NCBI GenBank assembly: GCA_949126835.1
Contig: OX421505.1
Coordinates: 3,662,587 to 3,726,586, forward strand
Direction of reading: 5' to 3'
DNA length: 64,000 nt
Source of the DNA: Anisus vortex
Lineage: Eukaryota > Mollusca > Gastropoda > Planorbidae
The notes beneath the pieces were generated by a model that made no database searches, was not told the DNA's origin, and saw nothing but the letters and a program-made list of their open reading frames with translations. Both the position numbers and the translations under genes were made by a program. Positions 54,889-64,000 of the stretch are shown here, piece after piece; the first letter of the stretch is position 1; every line of letters begins with the position of its first letter.

Positions 54889-57033
54889 CTTCTCGCTTAC
54901 TGCTTCCTTTCTCAGCTTTTCGATATCCATGTCTTTCTCCTGTTCTAAGGTAAGTAATTGTCTTGGTGACATGTTACTTCCTTTAGTCTCGACTGAGGGA
55001 CCACTAAGAATGTCAGCCAGGAATGTCGCTTGTAGATCAATTTCTGGTTCATTTTCTGTTTGTGCTGTGGTTTCGTCAGACTCTGGTTTCTTTTTCATAC
55101 CTCTGGTAAGGACGCATACAGAATTGTCTGTAGTCTTACTTCTGTCAGGGTTATGAATTTCTTTGGATACATGGCGTACCTTGTCTCCAGCAATGTCATT
55201 TCCTAATATCAGAGAAATGCCATTAATAGGTAGTGCTGTCTGCACCCCAATAGTAACAGGTCCATTATAATATTCAGACTTCAGCTGAATACGATGTAGA
55301 GGAACTAGTATTGTTGCCATATCTACACCTCTCAGTGCGATATTCTGTCCTGTGTAAGTCGATTTCGAAATAGGAATAGTATCCTTGAGTAGTAATGAAG
55401 TCGATGCTCCCGTGTCTCTAAGGATTCGAATCTTTCGTTCACTGAGTTCATCATCAATAGATGACACATATCCTTCAGTAATGAAGGGTAAAAAGTTCTT
55501 GAATAGATCGGTGTCTATAAGATCTTTTTCTTCAACCTGTTCTATATTACTGCAAGAGGTGAACACTTCTGTTGCTAAGGTTCCATCTGTTTTACTCACG
55601 GTAGAGTTCAGATGTGAGTTTTCAAAAACCATGGTCTCTAATTTCTGGAGTTCTCTAGGTTTTGAAATATCTGGACATGTCATTGTGCTTTCTGTCGTAT
55701 TTACATGACTAACACTAAATGTCTCTGTTTTAGCTTTTGTTACCTTCTTGTCAGATTGGTATAAACGAGTCTTAGGATTGGTAGCGATACATGTTAGTAC
55801 TATATTCTTTTTCTCTTTACTTTGTCTGTTTTGTAAACTCCAACAGTTTTCCCTAACGTGTCCATCCTTTTTACAGAAGCTGCACGTAGGTTTCTTTTGC
55901 ATGGAACTATTAGTCGTCTGCTTATCAGTTTTTTGCTTATTGTATTCATCTGTGCATTTTGCATTCTTTTCCACTACTGCATATTGATTCTTGAATTTGG
56001 ATTTATCAGGTTGGAAGGTTCGATTGTGTTGATGAATAATGATGTACTCATCTGCCAATACTGCTGCTGTTTTGATGTTTTCAACACCTTTGTCGGATAA
56101 GTGAATTTTTACATCGTTGCGAACGCAATTGTTAAATTCCTCTGTCAATATAAGATTTCTCAGTATCTCATATTCGCCATTCACATTTTTAGATCTGATC
56201 CAACGATCAAAATGTTTCTCTTTGATTCTCAGAAAATCAACGTGTGATTGTTCTGGTTCCTTCTTGAAATCTCTAAAAATCTTTCTGTATTTTTCTGGAG
56301 TCAAAGCATAACTTAGTAGGATTCGATTCTTAATCAGTTCATAGTCATTGTCTTCCTCTACGGTAAGATTCAAGACAACGTCTAATGCTTTACCTTTTGT
56401 CAAGGCTGAACGTAATAATACAGCCATCTTATTCTCTGGAAAGTGATAATCTGCGGCCTGCTTCTCAAACATCATGAAGAATTCTTCGATGTGGTTGCTA
56501 TCGAATTCTGGAATGTATTTTCGATATTTGTACAGTTCCAATTCGATTTCTGAGTGTACATGATTGGTACTGCGAGCCCGTGCTATTTCAATTCTTTCCT
56601 GACTAGCAATTCTTTCTTTTTCCAATTCCATTTCCATTTTCTTTAATTCTAGTTTGAACCTTAGTTCTTCACTAAGTCCATTGTGTATGCTTGACTCACG
56701 AACCGTGACAGTGTGATTGGTCTTTTGTGATTCAGATAAATTTGACTCAATTGATTCGTCTTCACTAGCAGTATGTAATATCGATTCATATTCTTCCATC
56801 AATGTACCTTGCCTTTTTAAGCAATCAGTAATTTCTTTAATAAGTTTATTTCTTTCGGGTGTTGTTTCAGTTATCTGGATGTCTAACGTTTGAGCAATGT
56901 CTTTTAGTTGTGTGAGTGTCATTTTGTTAAGTTGATCTGAAGTAAAGTTAGTTGATGCTTCCATCTTGTTTTTAATATTGGTAAAGATAAGATAAAGTGT
57001 GGTCAACTTACTTTTGTCCTTTGAATAAAACAT
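54886..57033 (-). CDS. gag: Gag-protease of the Gmr1-like retrotransposon (715 aa)
   Basis: Structural protein plus aspartic protease. Residues counted from the ATG at 57033; a second ATG 23 codons on (56964) has a better context (A at -3, G at +4) and may be the true start. The frame is open a further 7 codons upstream but only from a GTG. Residues 38-73 resemble a SAP-like helix-turn-helix. 122-158 are charged and heptad-like (coiled coil). About 163-338 resemble the capsid C-terminal fold that gave rise to the vertebrate SCAN domain. A CCHC zinc knuckle lies at Cys384, Cys387, His392, Cys397 and binds genomic RNA. The protease active site Asp-Thr-Gly is at 540-542, with an Ile-Leu-Gly motif near 609-611. 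The frame ends in TAG and the next ORF continues in the same frame, so the enzymes are probably made by stop readthrough; alternatively the TAG is a mutation. Confidence 0.93.
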   Translation of the reverse strand: MFYSKDKSKLTTLYLIFTNIKNKMEASTNFTSDQLNKMTLTQLKDIAQTLDIQITETTPERNKLIKEITDCLKRQGTLMEEYESILHTASEDESIESNLSESQKTNHTVTVRESSIHNGLSEELRFKLELKKMEMELEKERIASQERIEIARARSTNHVHSEIELELYKYRKYIPEFDSNHIEEFFMMFEKQAADYHFPENKMAVLLRSALTKGKALDVVLNLTVEEDNDYELIKNRILLSYALTPEKYRKIFRDFKKEPEQSHVDFLRIKEKHFDRWIRSKNVNGEYEILRNLILTEEFNNCVRNDVKIHLSDKGVENIKTAAVLADEYIIIHQHNRTFQPDKSKFKNQYAVVEKNAKCTDEYNKQKTDKQTTNSSMQKKPTCSFCKKDGHVRENCWSLQNRQSKEKKNIVLTCIATNPKTRLYQSDKKVTKAKTETFSVSHVNTTESTMTCPDISKPRELQKLETMVFENSHLNSTVSKTDGTLATEVFTSCSNIEQVEEKDLIDTDLFKNFLPFITEGYVSSIDDELSERKIRILRDTGASTSLLLKDTIPISKSTYTGQNIALRGVDMATILVPLHRIQLKSEYYNGPVTIGVQTALPINGISLILGNDIAGDKVRHVSKEIHNPDRSKTTDNSVCVLTRGMKKKPESDETTAQTENEPEIDLQATFLADILSGPSVETKGSNMSPRQLLTLEQEKDMDIEKLRKEAVSEK

Positions 57034-57197
57034 TTTTCGACACAAAATTGACACTATTACGTTGAGTATAACTGGAACATAATTTGATAGAAATTTTCCA
57101 ATTCAGACAATATTGTAGAAAAATCTTCTTTTTGTAGAATCTTCCTTTATTTTGCAAGATAGAAAGTGCAATATCGTGGACGATTTGCCCCCAAATT
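57034..57197 (-). other. 5' leader of the LTR element
   Basis: About 164 bp between the 5' LTR and the first ATG, holding the primer-binding site and probably packaging signals. Confidence 0.6.
57182..57193 (-). other. Candidate primer-binding site
   Basis: Starting 4 nt inside the 5' LTR the minus strand reads TGGGGGCAAATC. TGG plus GGGC is complementary to a tRNA 3' end ending GCCCCCA (a proline tRNA would fit the first 7 nt only), so the primer is uncertain. Confidence 0.4.
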
Positions 57198-58406
57198 TAT
57201 TACGAAGCCGGAACGGCCTCCAGATTATTAGAACCTTGTTGATTTGAATATTATATATATATATATTATTTATTTATTAGTCCAGGATAGTATTGATGGT
57301 GAAGACCTATCAATCGGATTCTACTCCATACGAATGCAACAGTCTACTTCCTTGCAGTTGGCTCAGTTGTAAAATAAAAAGTGTAGATTCTTAGTGGAAT
57401 AAGAAAGTTCTTGACTATAGTTATGATGTAATAGTTCCACAATGCAAATAATAATAACAGTCAAATCCGTGGTGAATTCATAACATAAATCTTTATTATA
57501 ATAAAGTAAGAATAGCCACGATGAACACAGTTCCAAATATAAGTATAAAAATAATATAGATAATAGCGACTAAGTTCCAAGTTAAACTGAATGACTATTT
57601 AATAGAGAAAAATAAGTACTTTAATAACATGTTCTACTTCTTACAAAATATTAGACCCTCGACTGAAGTCCAACCTCGTGCGGGCTCTTTTATAGCATAA
57701 GGTACAGCCAATCGTAACTAGGGGAAAAACTTCCACTCCCAAAAACACAGACACAAGTCTGGTTAGAAAGTCGTTTAATTAATGGAACAACAGAGTCAAT
57801 TTCTTTGTTCGAAACTGGCGGATAGGGCGAGGTCAGGGTTTAGCTTGAAACATTAATCTTACTTAATTATAGTACATTGATTAAACTTCCCACAATATAA
57901 CAATCATGCCAGACCTCAGGGTGCCCTTAAACCTTAGCAAAAAGACATTAAGGCGCTATTGGAGACGCTTCCAATTAAAGTATCTATGCAAGTGGGTGAG
58001 CGTATATGTGTTTTCTTCTGGGAAAAATGCGGGATAGGAGGAGAGAGAGGTAATTGTAAAAAAGGTGTAGGTGGGGGGGGGGGAATTGTAGTTACTGATT
58101 ACAATTCAGTGTCACGACCTGTAGATGGCAGGGCAAGTAACTTAACCACCCTAGTGGAAGGGTTGTAAATGTTTGTAAATGATAGCGGAAATGGAGGGAA
58201 GGGGGTTAATTATCTCGGCTAACACTCCTTCTCTAGAGAAGCGACACGAGGTCAAGTGTCAAATTACACTCAGCTGGAACGGTGACATCTATTTATCTAG
58301 GTCAACCAAACGATAGCGTCTAACGATTGAATCCTACGGCGTTACATTCACATATAATACACTAATATAACATCTCACATCTGTATTAATACGTCGTTTC
58401 GTAACA
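57198..58406 (-). repeat. 5' LTR (1209 bp)
   Basis: Nearly identical to the 3' LTR, with about nine substitutions and one indel in a G run. It drives transcription leftward. Confidence 0.95.
57664..57695 (-). promoter_or_regulatory. LTR promoter: TATA box and initiator
   Basis: On the minus strand, CTATAAAAG (57687-57695) is followed 30 bp downstream by TTCAGTCG, an arthropod/metazoan-type initiator (TCAGT) whose A lies at 57664. The spacing fits an RNA polymerase II core promoter, so U3 would be about 740 bp and transcription would begin at 57664. The same pair occurs in the 3' LTR (TATA 51085-51093, start 51062). Confidence 0.65.
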
Positions 58407-58484
58407 CATCGTCCACTCAGTCCAGACTTGTCTGTTGCATTTTCGCTCTCGCCATGTCTGGACCCCAATCTGTCATTTTTTTAA

Positions 58485-58625
58485 AAACTAAAGTCAGGTA
58501 CTCATCAGAGCTGGATTGACCATCCTCTGAGCCGGGAACAAATCCTAATCTTCGCCGGGATTCGAACCCAGGAAGTTTCGGTACTCTGCCGTTCAGCCAC
58601 AGAGAGACGGAATAACAGACTCGTG
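58485..58625 (-). repeat. SINE family 1, head half
   Basis: Minus strand: B box GGGTTCGAATCCCGGCG at about 58554-58570, and the CTCTGATGAGTACCTGAC body. Confidence 0.75.
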
Positions 58626-58759
58626 GTGGAGGGATGGACAACTTCTATAAGACGTGATTCTATTATAGTTTCTGGTTTTTAAATGACACTTTGGAATACA
58701 CTCATTCAAAGGCTGATGACAGTAACTGTACGACACTGAGAAGGGGTGGGGCAGTGAAA

Positions 58760-58767
<8 letters not shown>

Positions 58768-58813
<46 letters not shown>

Positions 58814-58832
58814 AGGGAGAGAGAGAGAGAGA
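58768..58832. repeat. GA microsatellite
   Basis: GA runs with a G-rich interruption. Confidence 0.93.
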
Positions 58833-58969
58833 ATGGATGGTAATTTATATATCATTCATATTTTGTTTTTAGGATTTCTGAAATAAGGCGTCGAGTTATC
58901 TATTTGTATATTTGTAACTGATAAGTTGCCCGATGTTTGACCTTGAGCTAACTTGTAGCAGACGAAACA

Positions 58970-59442
58970 CACACACAGTCACGCAGACACAGACACGCAG
59001 ACACAGACATACACACACGCAGACACAGACATACACACACGCAGACACAGACATACACACACGCAGAAACAGACATACACACACGCAGACACACACATAC
59101 ATACACGCAGACACATACATACACACAGACACATACATACACACACGTAGACACATACATACACACACGCAGAAACCGACATACACACACGCAGACACAT
59201 ACATACACGCAGACACATACATACACTCAGACACAAACATACACACACGCAGACACATACATACACACACGCAGACACATACATACACACACGCAGACAC
59301 AGACATACACACACGCAGACACATACATACACACACGCAGACACAGACATACACACACGCAGACACAGACATACACACACGCAGACACACACATACACAC
59401 ACGCAGATACATACATACACACACGCAGACACAGACATACAC
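58970..59442. repeat. 22-bp minisatellite, about 21 copies
   Basis: Unit ACACACGCAGACACAGACAT with AC and AT variants. Open frames of up to 196 codons on both strands through this array are artefacts of the repeat. Confidence 0.93.
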
Positions 59443-59559
59443 ACTGTATCTCCGTTGAGGTCACCCGGACAGTCCTGTCTAAAACATAAGGCGGCCTACA
59501 TTTCGTACACCATATGGCAGTAACGTTAAAACACAATGGCAACTGTTGTCTTTGCCTGT

Positions 59560-59600
59560 AAAAATCTTCTATATAGAAGGAACGTCTGTAAAACTTATAT
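59560..59600 (+). mobile_element. LINE 3' tail scrap
   Basis: AATCTTCTATATAGAAGGAA and CGTCTGTAAAACTTAT match the 3' UTR hairpin of the CR1-type LINE. Confidence 0.6.
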
Positions 59601-59712
59601 GATTATAATATTAAACGCCAAACAAACAATATAACAAAGAAAGCACATCACATTCAAATATGTATATATACAAACAACATTGTTTTAATAAAACAATTTG
59701 TTTTTACTCTTA

Positions 59713-60298
59713 GATGGAGGAAGCAAAGAAGACATTCAGAACAGACTGATCAAAGCAAGAATTGCATTTTACAACATGATCAACATCTGCAAATCCTGTC
59801 AATATAGTACCAGAACGAAATTAAAACTATATAACAGCTGTGTGCTTCCTGTCCTTCTTTATGGTGCCGAATGTTGGTGCATGACACAGCAGGACCTTGT
59901 GAAGCTTTCCACTTTTCACACGAAAAAGCTCAGGAAGATTTTGAAAATTTTTTCGCCAAATAAAATAACCAACGAAGAATTAATGTCTCAATCCAACCAC
60001 GAAGACATAATCACTATCATAATGAAAAAGCGTTGGCGATGGATTGGCCATGTGTTAAGAAGAGAGGAAGGGAACATCTGCAAGACAGCACTACACTGGA
60101 CTCCAGAAGGGAAAAGAAAGAGAGGTCGGCCAAAAGTAACCTGGCGCAGAACAGTGGAGCAGGAATTAAAAGAATTTGGTCACTCCTGGGGTACGATTGG
60201 AATTGTCGCACGTGACAGAGAAAGATGGAAGGACTTTGTTGCTGCCCTATGCGCCCACGGTGTTGCGGGCAGTAAGTAAGTAAGTAAGTATTAAAAAA
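59713..60298 (+). pseudogene. RTE-like LINE C-terminal fragment, open, with TAAG tail
   Basis: About 189 codons of the C-terminal part of a non-LTR retrotransposon protein, open to a TAAGTAAGTAAG-type tail. Motifs include Leu-Leu-Tyr-Gly-Ala-Glu-Cys-Trp, Arg-Trp-Arg-Trp-Ile-Gly-His-Val-Leu-Arg and Gly-Lys-Arg-Lys-Arg-Gly-Arg-Pro-Lys. These follow the RT palm in RTE-like elements. The catalytic RT and endonuclease parts are missing, so it is a 5'-truncated copy without its own activity. No disabling mutation within the fragment suggests it is fairly young. Confidence 0.85.
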
Positions 60299-60334
60299 AA
60301 CAACTAAATAACTTATGAACCAACTAATTTATTA

Positions 60335-60572
60335 GGCCTACAGTGCGTTCGATTAGCCTTATGAAGGTCCCGCGTTCCAATCCTGGTGAAGGCTCGGATT
60401 CGTTCCCGGGTCTGGAGGGTGTCCCTGAGTCTATCCATCTCCGATAGGCTCCTGAATTTAGTTATGGCAAATTAAACGGCGGCTGAGAATAGTGCTGGTG
60501 CTGGCTGCACAATCCCCTAGTTCGTCGTGAACTAGAAACTGGTGAACGCTGCTTCGACGGAATTACTTTACT
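60335..60572 (+). repeat. SINE family 1, diverged
   Basis: B box CGTTCCAATCCTGG, GTCTGGAGGGTGTCCCTGAG, TGAACGCTGCTTCGACGG and the end ATTACTTTACTTTT. Confidence 0.75.
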
Positions 60573-60574
60573 TT

Positions 60575-61045
60575 TAAATTTTTTAACTTGTATAGGTAAG
60601 TGGCAAAGGCGGTCCCCCAGCGCCTCAATATTGGGTGCTTCGGGCAGATGGGGTTCGTTAGCCTGGAAAGGCAGTCCGTCTAGGAGAGGGGACACTCTGA
60701 TATCAAACCCCCGCTGCTTAGCGGAAACAAATAGGCTTCAGGAGTAAACCTCGAGGAAAAATCAGGAGTGGTGTCCTTCAGGCGTTTGGATTACCAACTA
60801 TGGTCTTCCATCTGGCAGCCCTTGCAGCTATGCAACTGGTTAGGCAGAGAGAGGGATTATGACGCATGGGCAACCAATGATCTCTTTACCCAAGGCCCAG
60901 GTATTCGCCCCTGATAGAAAACTCTGGTACTGCTGCAAAGCAGGTAAAACAACACGGGAGACAACAGTCATTATAGGTAAGTGCAGGTGGGCTTTGTGTG
61001 TGTGGCTCTTTTGCGAGAAGCAAAGGAGTGTCCATCCTTGTATAT
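60575..61045. other. GC-richer segment, possible LINE 5' scrap
   Basis: Open frames of 60-77 codons occur, but no domain I can name. Its composition resembles retroelement DNA more than the AT-rich background. Confidence 0.3.
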
Positions 61046-61048
61046 ATA

Positions 61049-61909
61049 GATTAGTGACGATCTAGCATAGTCTGCGGTAAACCCCATGTGATTAGTGACG
61101 ATCTAGCATAGTCTGCGGTAAACCCCATGTGATTAGTGACAATCTAGTATAGTCTGCGGTAAACCCCATGTGATTAGTGACAATCTAGTATAGTCTGCGG
61201 TAAACCCCATGTGATTAGTGACGATCTAGTATAGTCTGCGGTAAACCCCATGTGATTAGTGACAATCTAGTATAGTCTGCGGTAAACCCCATGTGATTAG
61301 TGACGATCTAGCACAGTCTGCGGTAAACCCCATGTGATTAGTGACGATCTAGCATAGTCTGCGGTAAACCCCATGTGATTAGTGACGATCTAGTATAGTC
61401 TGCGGTAAACCCCATGTGATTAGTGACGATCTAGTATAGTCTGCGGTAAACCCCATGTGATTAGTGACGATCTAGTATAGTCTGCGGTAAACCCCATGTG
61501 ATTAGTGACGATCTAGCATAGTCTGCGGTAAACCCCATGTGATTAGTGACGATCTAGTATAGTCTGCGGTAAACCCCATGTGATTAGTGACGATCTAGCA
61601 TAGTCTGCGGTAAACCCCATGTGATTAGTGACGATCTAGTATAGTCTGCGGTAAACCCCATGTGATTAGTGACGATCTAGTATAGTCTGCGGTAAACCCC
61701 ATGTGATTAGTGACGATCTAGTATAGTCTGCGGTAAACCCCATGTGATTAGTGACGATCTAGCATAGTCTGCGGTAAACCCCGTGTGATTAGTGACGATC
61801 TAGTATAGTCTGCGGTAAACCCCATGTGATTAGTGACGATCTAGCATAGTCTGCGGTAAACCCCATGTGATTAGTGACGATCTATCATAGTCTGCGGTAA
61901 ACCCCATAT
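61049..61909. repeat. 41-bp satellite, 21 copies
   Basis: Unit of 41 bp beginning GATTAGTGACGATCTAGCAT and ending AAACCCCATGT. Units differ mainly at a C/T (TAGCATAG or TAGTATAG) and a G/A (GACGATC or GACAATC). There are no variable spacers, so this is an ordinary satellite. Confidence 0.95.
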
Positions 61910-62271
61910 GAAAAATGAAATCCCTTCAATGATATCTAGACTAGTCTAGACTCTAGACGTATCAGATTTTAAGATACTAGCGTCTGGTGGCTTAAATCTA
62001 TTTATACATTATTCATCACGCATGCTGACGTTGCTCATAAATAAAGCAATGACAGTTGGGGTTTGTTCCTCCCTCCAGGCGTACGTAGTGTTTTAACTAT
62101 TAAATTGTAAAGACATTGTCCCGCTAAATGGCGTATTAAGTGTCCAGAGTCCAAAGGTCGCCACTATAGTATATGTAAGAAACAAAACATTTCTATCACT
62201 GCACGAATGTCAATGTATGAACAAGAGTTGGTGCTGGGTTAAACGTGTATTCGTGCTTTTCATTTAAGAGA
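61910..62271. other. No recognised feature
   Basis: A short inverted-type run TCTAGACTAGTCTAGA occurs near 61937-61952. Nothing else was recognised. Confidence 0.4.
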
Positions 62272-62863
62272 GGGGCCGTCCATAAATGACGGCACGCAAC
62301 TAGGGAAGGGATGAGTCACATAATTGTGACGAGCGGTGCATCTAATTAATACGACGCCACAAAATGCAAATTTGCATCTTTAAATGAATTATTTGAAGAC
62401 TCTGAGCTAACCTACCTCAGACAAACACTACCCCCTCCTCAACCTACCATTACCAACACACTATACAGCAATACAGAACAACAACAAAAAAAGACATGTA
62501 AATATATTTATCTGGCACTGACTGCAAGAGAGCAAACAGCTCTGCAGACTGGATTATAGAAGAAGACAAAGCAGCATCTTATAATGAAATGTTTACTTTA
62601 ATAAGGCTCGTATAATGACCTACATCCATTATATACTGTTTATTGTGAATCGTGTATTAAAAACACGCTATTTGTAAATTAAAACAGGAAATATGGAGAG
62701 CAATGTTTTTCTTGCAGGGAGTTTGCAGAGTTGTGTGATGTCATATTATTGGAAGCGGGATCTGACTTTTAAATAAGGCCTTGAAGGGATGGCAGGAAAA
62801 CAAAAAAAAAGGGGGGGGGCAAAATTGGCACAAAATTGCTTGACGTCATTTCTGTACGGCCCC
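62272..62863. mobile_element. 592-bp MITE with 20-bp terminal inverted repeats
   Basis: The left end GGGGCCGTCCATAAATGACG matches the reverse complement of the right end (GGGGCCGTACAGAAATGACG) at 18 of 20 positions. No clear target duplication is visible, so the superfamily is unassigned. No coding capacity. Confidence 0.7.
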
Positions 62864-63218
62864 TGACCCGCTCCGCGACTAACGCTAGTATTTAATATTT
62901 ACTTCATTTGTCACGGCCATTGTTTACAGTCTAACTAGGTCACCAACTAGAACAACTGTTGTTGTTTTTTTTTTTTAAGTCAAAAGTAATACGTGAACAT
63001 TTTCCCGCTGTCCAATCTAGCAAGGTTGTTAGGACGTTGTTCACTGAACCGTGAAAAACAAAACAACGAAATTGACCCAATTTTACAGAAGACAGTTTAA
63101 ATAATATTATTATAGGCTATATCTATATACTTTATACTCATGTACACTTGTGCTTGGCTTTTTGTGGGGCGTTTTCTCGTTTGTTTTTTGTTTTGGTGTA
63201 TTAATTGGAAAGATTGCT

Positions 63219-63398
63219 TGTGAGTCATGGACATTAACAGCTGAGCTAGAAAAGAAAATAAACGCCATGGAGATGAGATGCTTCAGAAAACTGCTCGGTA
63301 TCTGCTATAAAGACCATAGATTTATCTCCAATGAGAAGATACGAAAAAGAATACATCAGGAAATTGGACATTACAAAGACCTGCTAGCCACAGAATAA
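63219..63398 (+). pseudogene. RTE-like LINE C-terminal fragment ending in a satellite
   Basis: About 60 codons with Cys-Glu-Ser-Trp-Thr-Leu and Arg-Cys-Phe-Arg-Lys-Leu-Leu-Gly motifs, typical of the region after the RT core. The coding frame ends at 63398 just inside the 45-bp satellite, whose unit shares CTGCTAGCCACAG-like sequence with the fragment. Confidence 0.75.
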
Positions 63399-64000
63399 AT
63401 ATAGAAACTCTATACCTATTCTGTGCTGCTGGCCGCAGAATAAATATAGAAACTCTATACCTATTCTGTGCTGCTGGCCGCAGAATAAATATAGAAACTC
63501 TATACCTATTCTGTGCTGCTGGCCGCAGAATAAATATAGAAACTCTATACCTATTCTGTGCTGCTGGCCGCAGAATAAATATAGAAACTCTATACCTATT
63601 CTGTGCTGCTGGCCGCAGAATAAATATAGAAACTCTATACCTATTCTGTGCTGCTGGCCGCAGAATAAATATAGAAACTCTATACCTATTCTGTGCTGCT
63701 GGCCGCAGAATAAATATAGAAACTCTATACCTATTCTGTGCTGCTGGCCGCAGAATAAATATAGAAACTCTATACCTATTCTGTGCTGCTGGCCGCAGAA
63801 TAAATATAGAAACTCTATACCTATTCTGTGCTGCTGGCCGCAGAATAAATATAGAAACTCTATACCTATTCTGTGCTGCTGGCCGCAGAATAAATATAGA
63901 AACTCTATACCTATTCTGTGCTGCTGGCCGCAGAATAAATATAGAAACTCTATACCTATTCTGTGCTGCTGGCCGCAGAATAAATATAGAAACTCTATAC
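63391..64000. repeat. 45-bp satellite, at least 13.5 copies, runs off the window
   Basis: Unit of 45 bp starting CAGAATAAATATAGAAACTC and containing CTGTGCTGCTGGCCG. Copies after the first are virtually identical. The first unit overlaps the end of a LINE fragment. Each unit contains ATTCTGTG and CGCAGAAT separated by 8 nt, a potential hairpin. One forward frame is open throughout with a 15-residue period but has no ATG. Confidence 0.95.

Larger units (their letters stand above)
50596..58406 (-). mobile_element. Complete Gmr1-like Ty3/Gypsy LTR retrotransposon, 7.8 kb
   Basis: Two LTRs of about 1.2 kb flank two long frames on the minus strand. A 4-bp target duplication (GATG on the minus strand; CATC at 50592-50595 and 58407-58410) borders it. 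The gene order is Gag, protease, integrase, RT, RNase H. Integrase before RT is unusual for Ty3/Gypsy and defines the Gmr1-like group, first described in cod. There is no envelope-like ORF. LTRs differ at about ten positions by my count (roughly 99.2% identity), so the insertion is young. Both frames are open apart from one TAG between them. Confidence 0.95.

Noticed and set aside
58896..59542. Several overlapping open frames of 70-196 codons on both strands, rich in Cys-Val or in Thr-His
   Set aside because: They lie in a 22-bp minisatellite of CA-rich units; multiple frames on both strands are open, as expected from the repeat and not from coding.
61049..61909. CRISPR-like look of the 41-bp array
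   Set aside because: Units are directly adjacent with no unique spacers, in an animal genome; it is an ordinary satellite.

Overview
This is a 64 kb stretch of AT-rich animal nuclear DNA made almost entirely of mobile elements and tandem repeats. I found no host gene I would defend: every long open frame belongs to a retroelement or is a by-product of a tandem array. The mix of tRNA-derived SINEs, CR1/Jockey-type and RTE-like LINEs, many hAT families, GATA-type microsatellites and a Gmr1-type Ty3/Gypsy element points to an invertebrate, most likely a mollusc (a gastropod is my guess). That assignment is inference, because no host marker gene is present.

Layout. 0-9 kb: unrecognised AT-rich DNA, LINE and SINE fragments, an 81-bp TTAA MITE (four copies in the window) and a 349-bp hAT MITE. 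9-23 kb: a 1.5-kb hAT-type element, long remnants of a second hAT family (called hAT-1 here), pieces of LINEs and a 5'-truncated LINE copy at 20.4-21.7 kb. 23-36 kb: SINEs, microsatellites, a 1.16-kb satellite of a 20-bp unit that grew out of a LINE 3' tail, and a 1.45-kb minisatellite with a 171-bp higher-order period. 36.4-38.9 kb: one complete hAT-1 element with an 8-bp target duplication. 44.5-50.5 kb: a second complete hAT-1 copy that hosts a full-length LINE (45.9-50.0 kb). 50.6-58.4 kb: a complete LTR retrotransposon on the minus strand. 59-64 kb: LINE 3' fragments, a 41-bp satellite, a 592-bp MITE and a 45-bp satellite that runs off the window.

Two elements stand out. The LTR retrotransposon has its integrase upstream of reverse transcriptase (Gmr1-like order), a SCAN-like capsid region in Gag, 99% identical LTRs, and a single in-frame TAG between Gag-protease and integrase-RT. 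The LINE encodes one 1130-residue protein with a hydrophobic N-terminus, a 2A-type ribosome-skipping motif, a PHD finger, an APE endonuclease and a reverse transcriptase. Its own 5'-truncated copies litter the window, and its 3' tail seeded the 20-bp satellite.

The insertions can be ordered: the full-length LINE is younger than the hAT-1 copy it sits in; an hAT MITE at 18.7 kb is younger than the LINE fragment it splits; one TTAA MITE is younger than the hAT MITE it sits in. All boundaries were read by eye; copy numbers and identities are hand counts.
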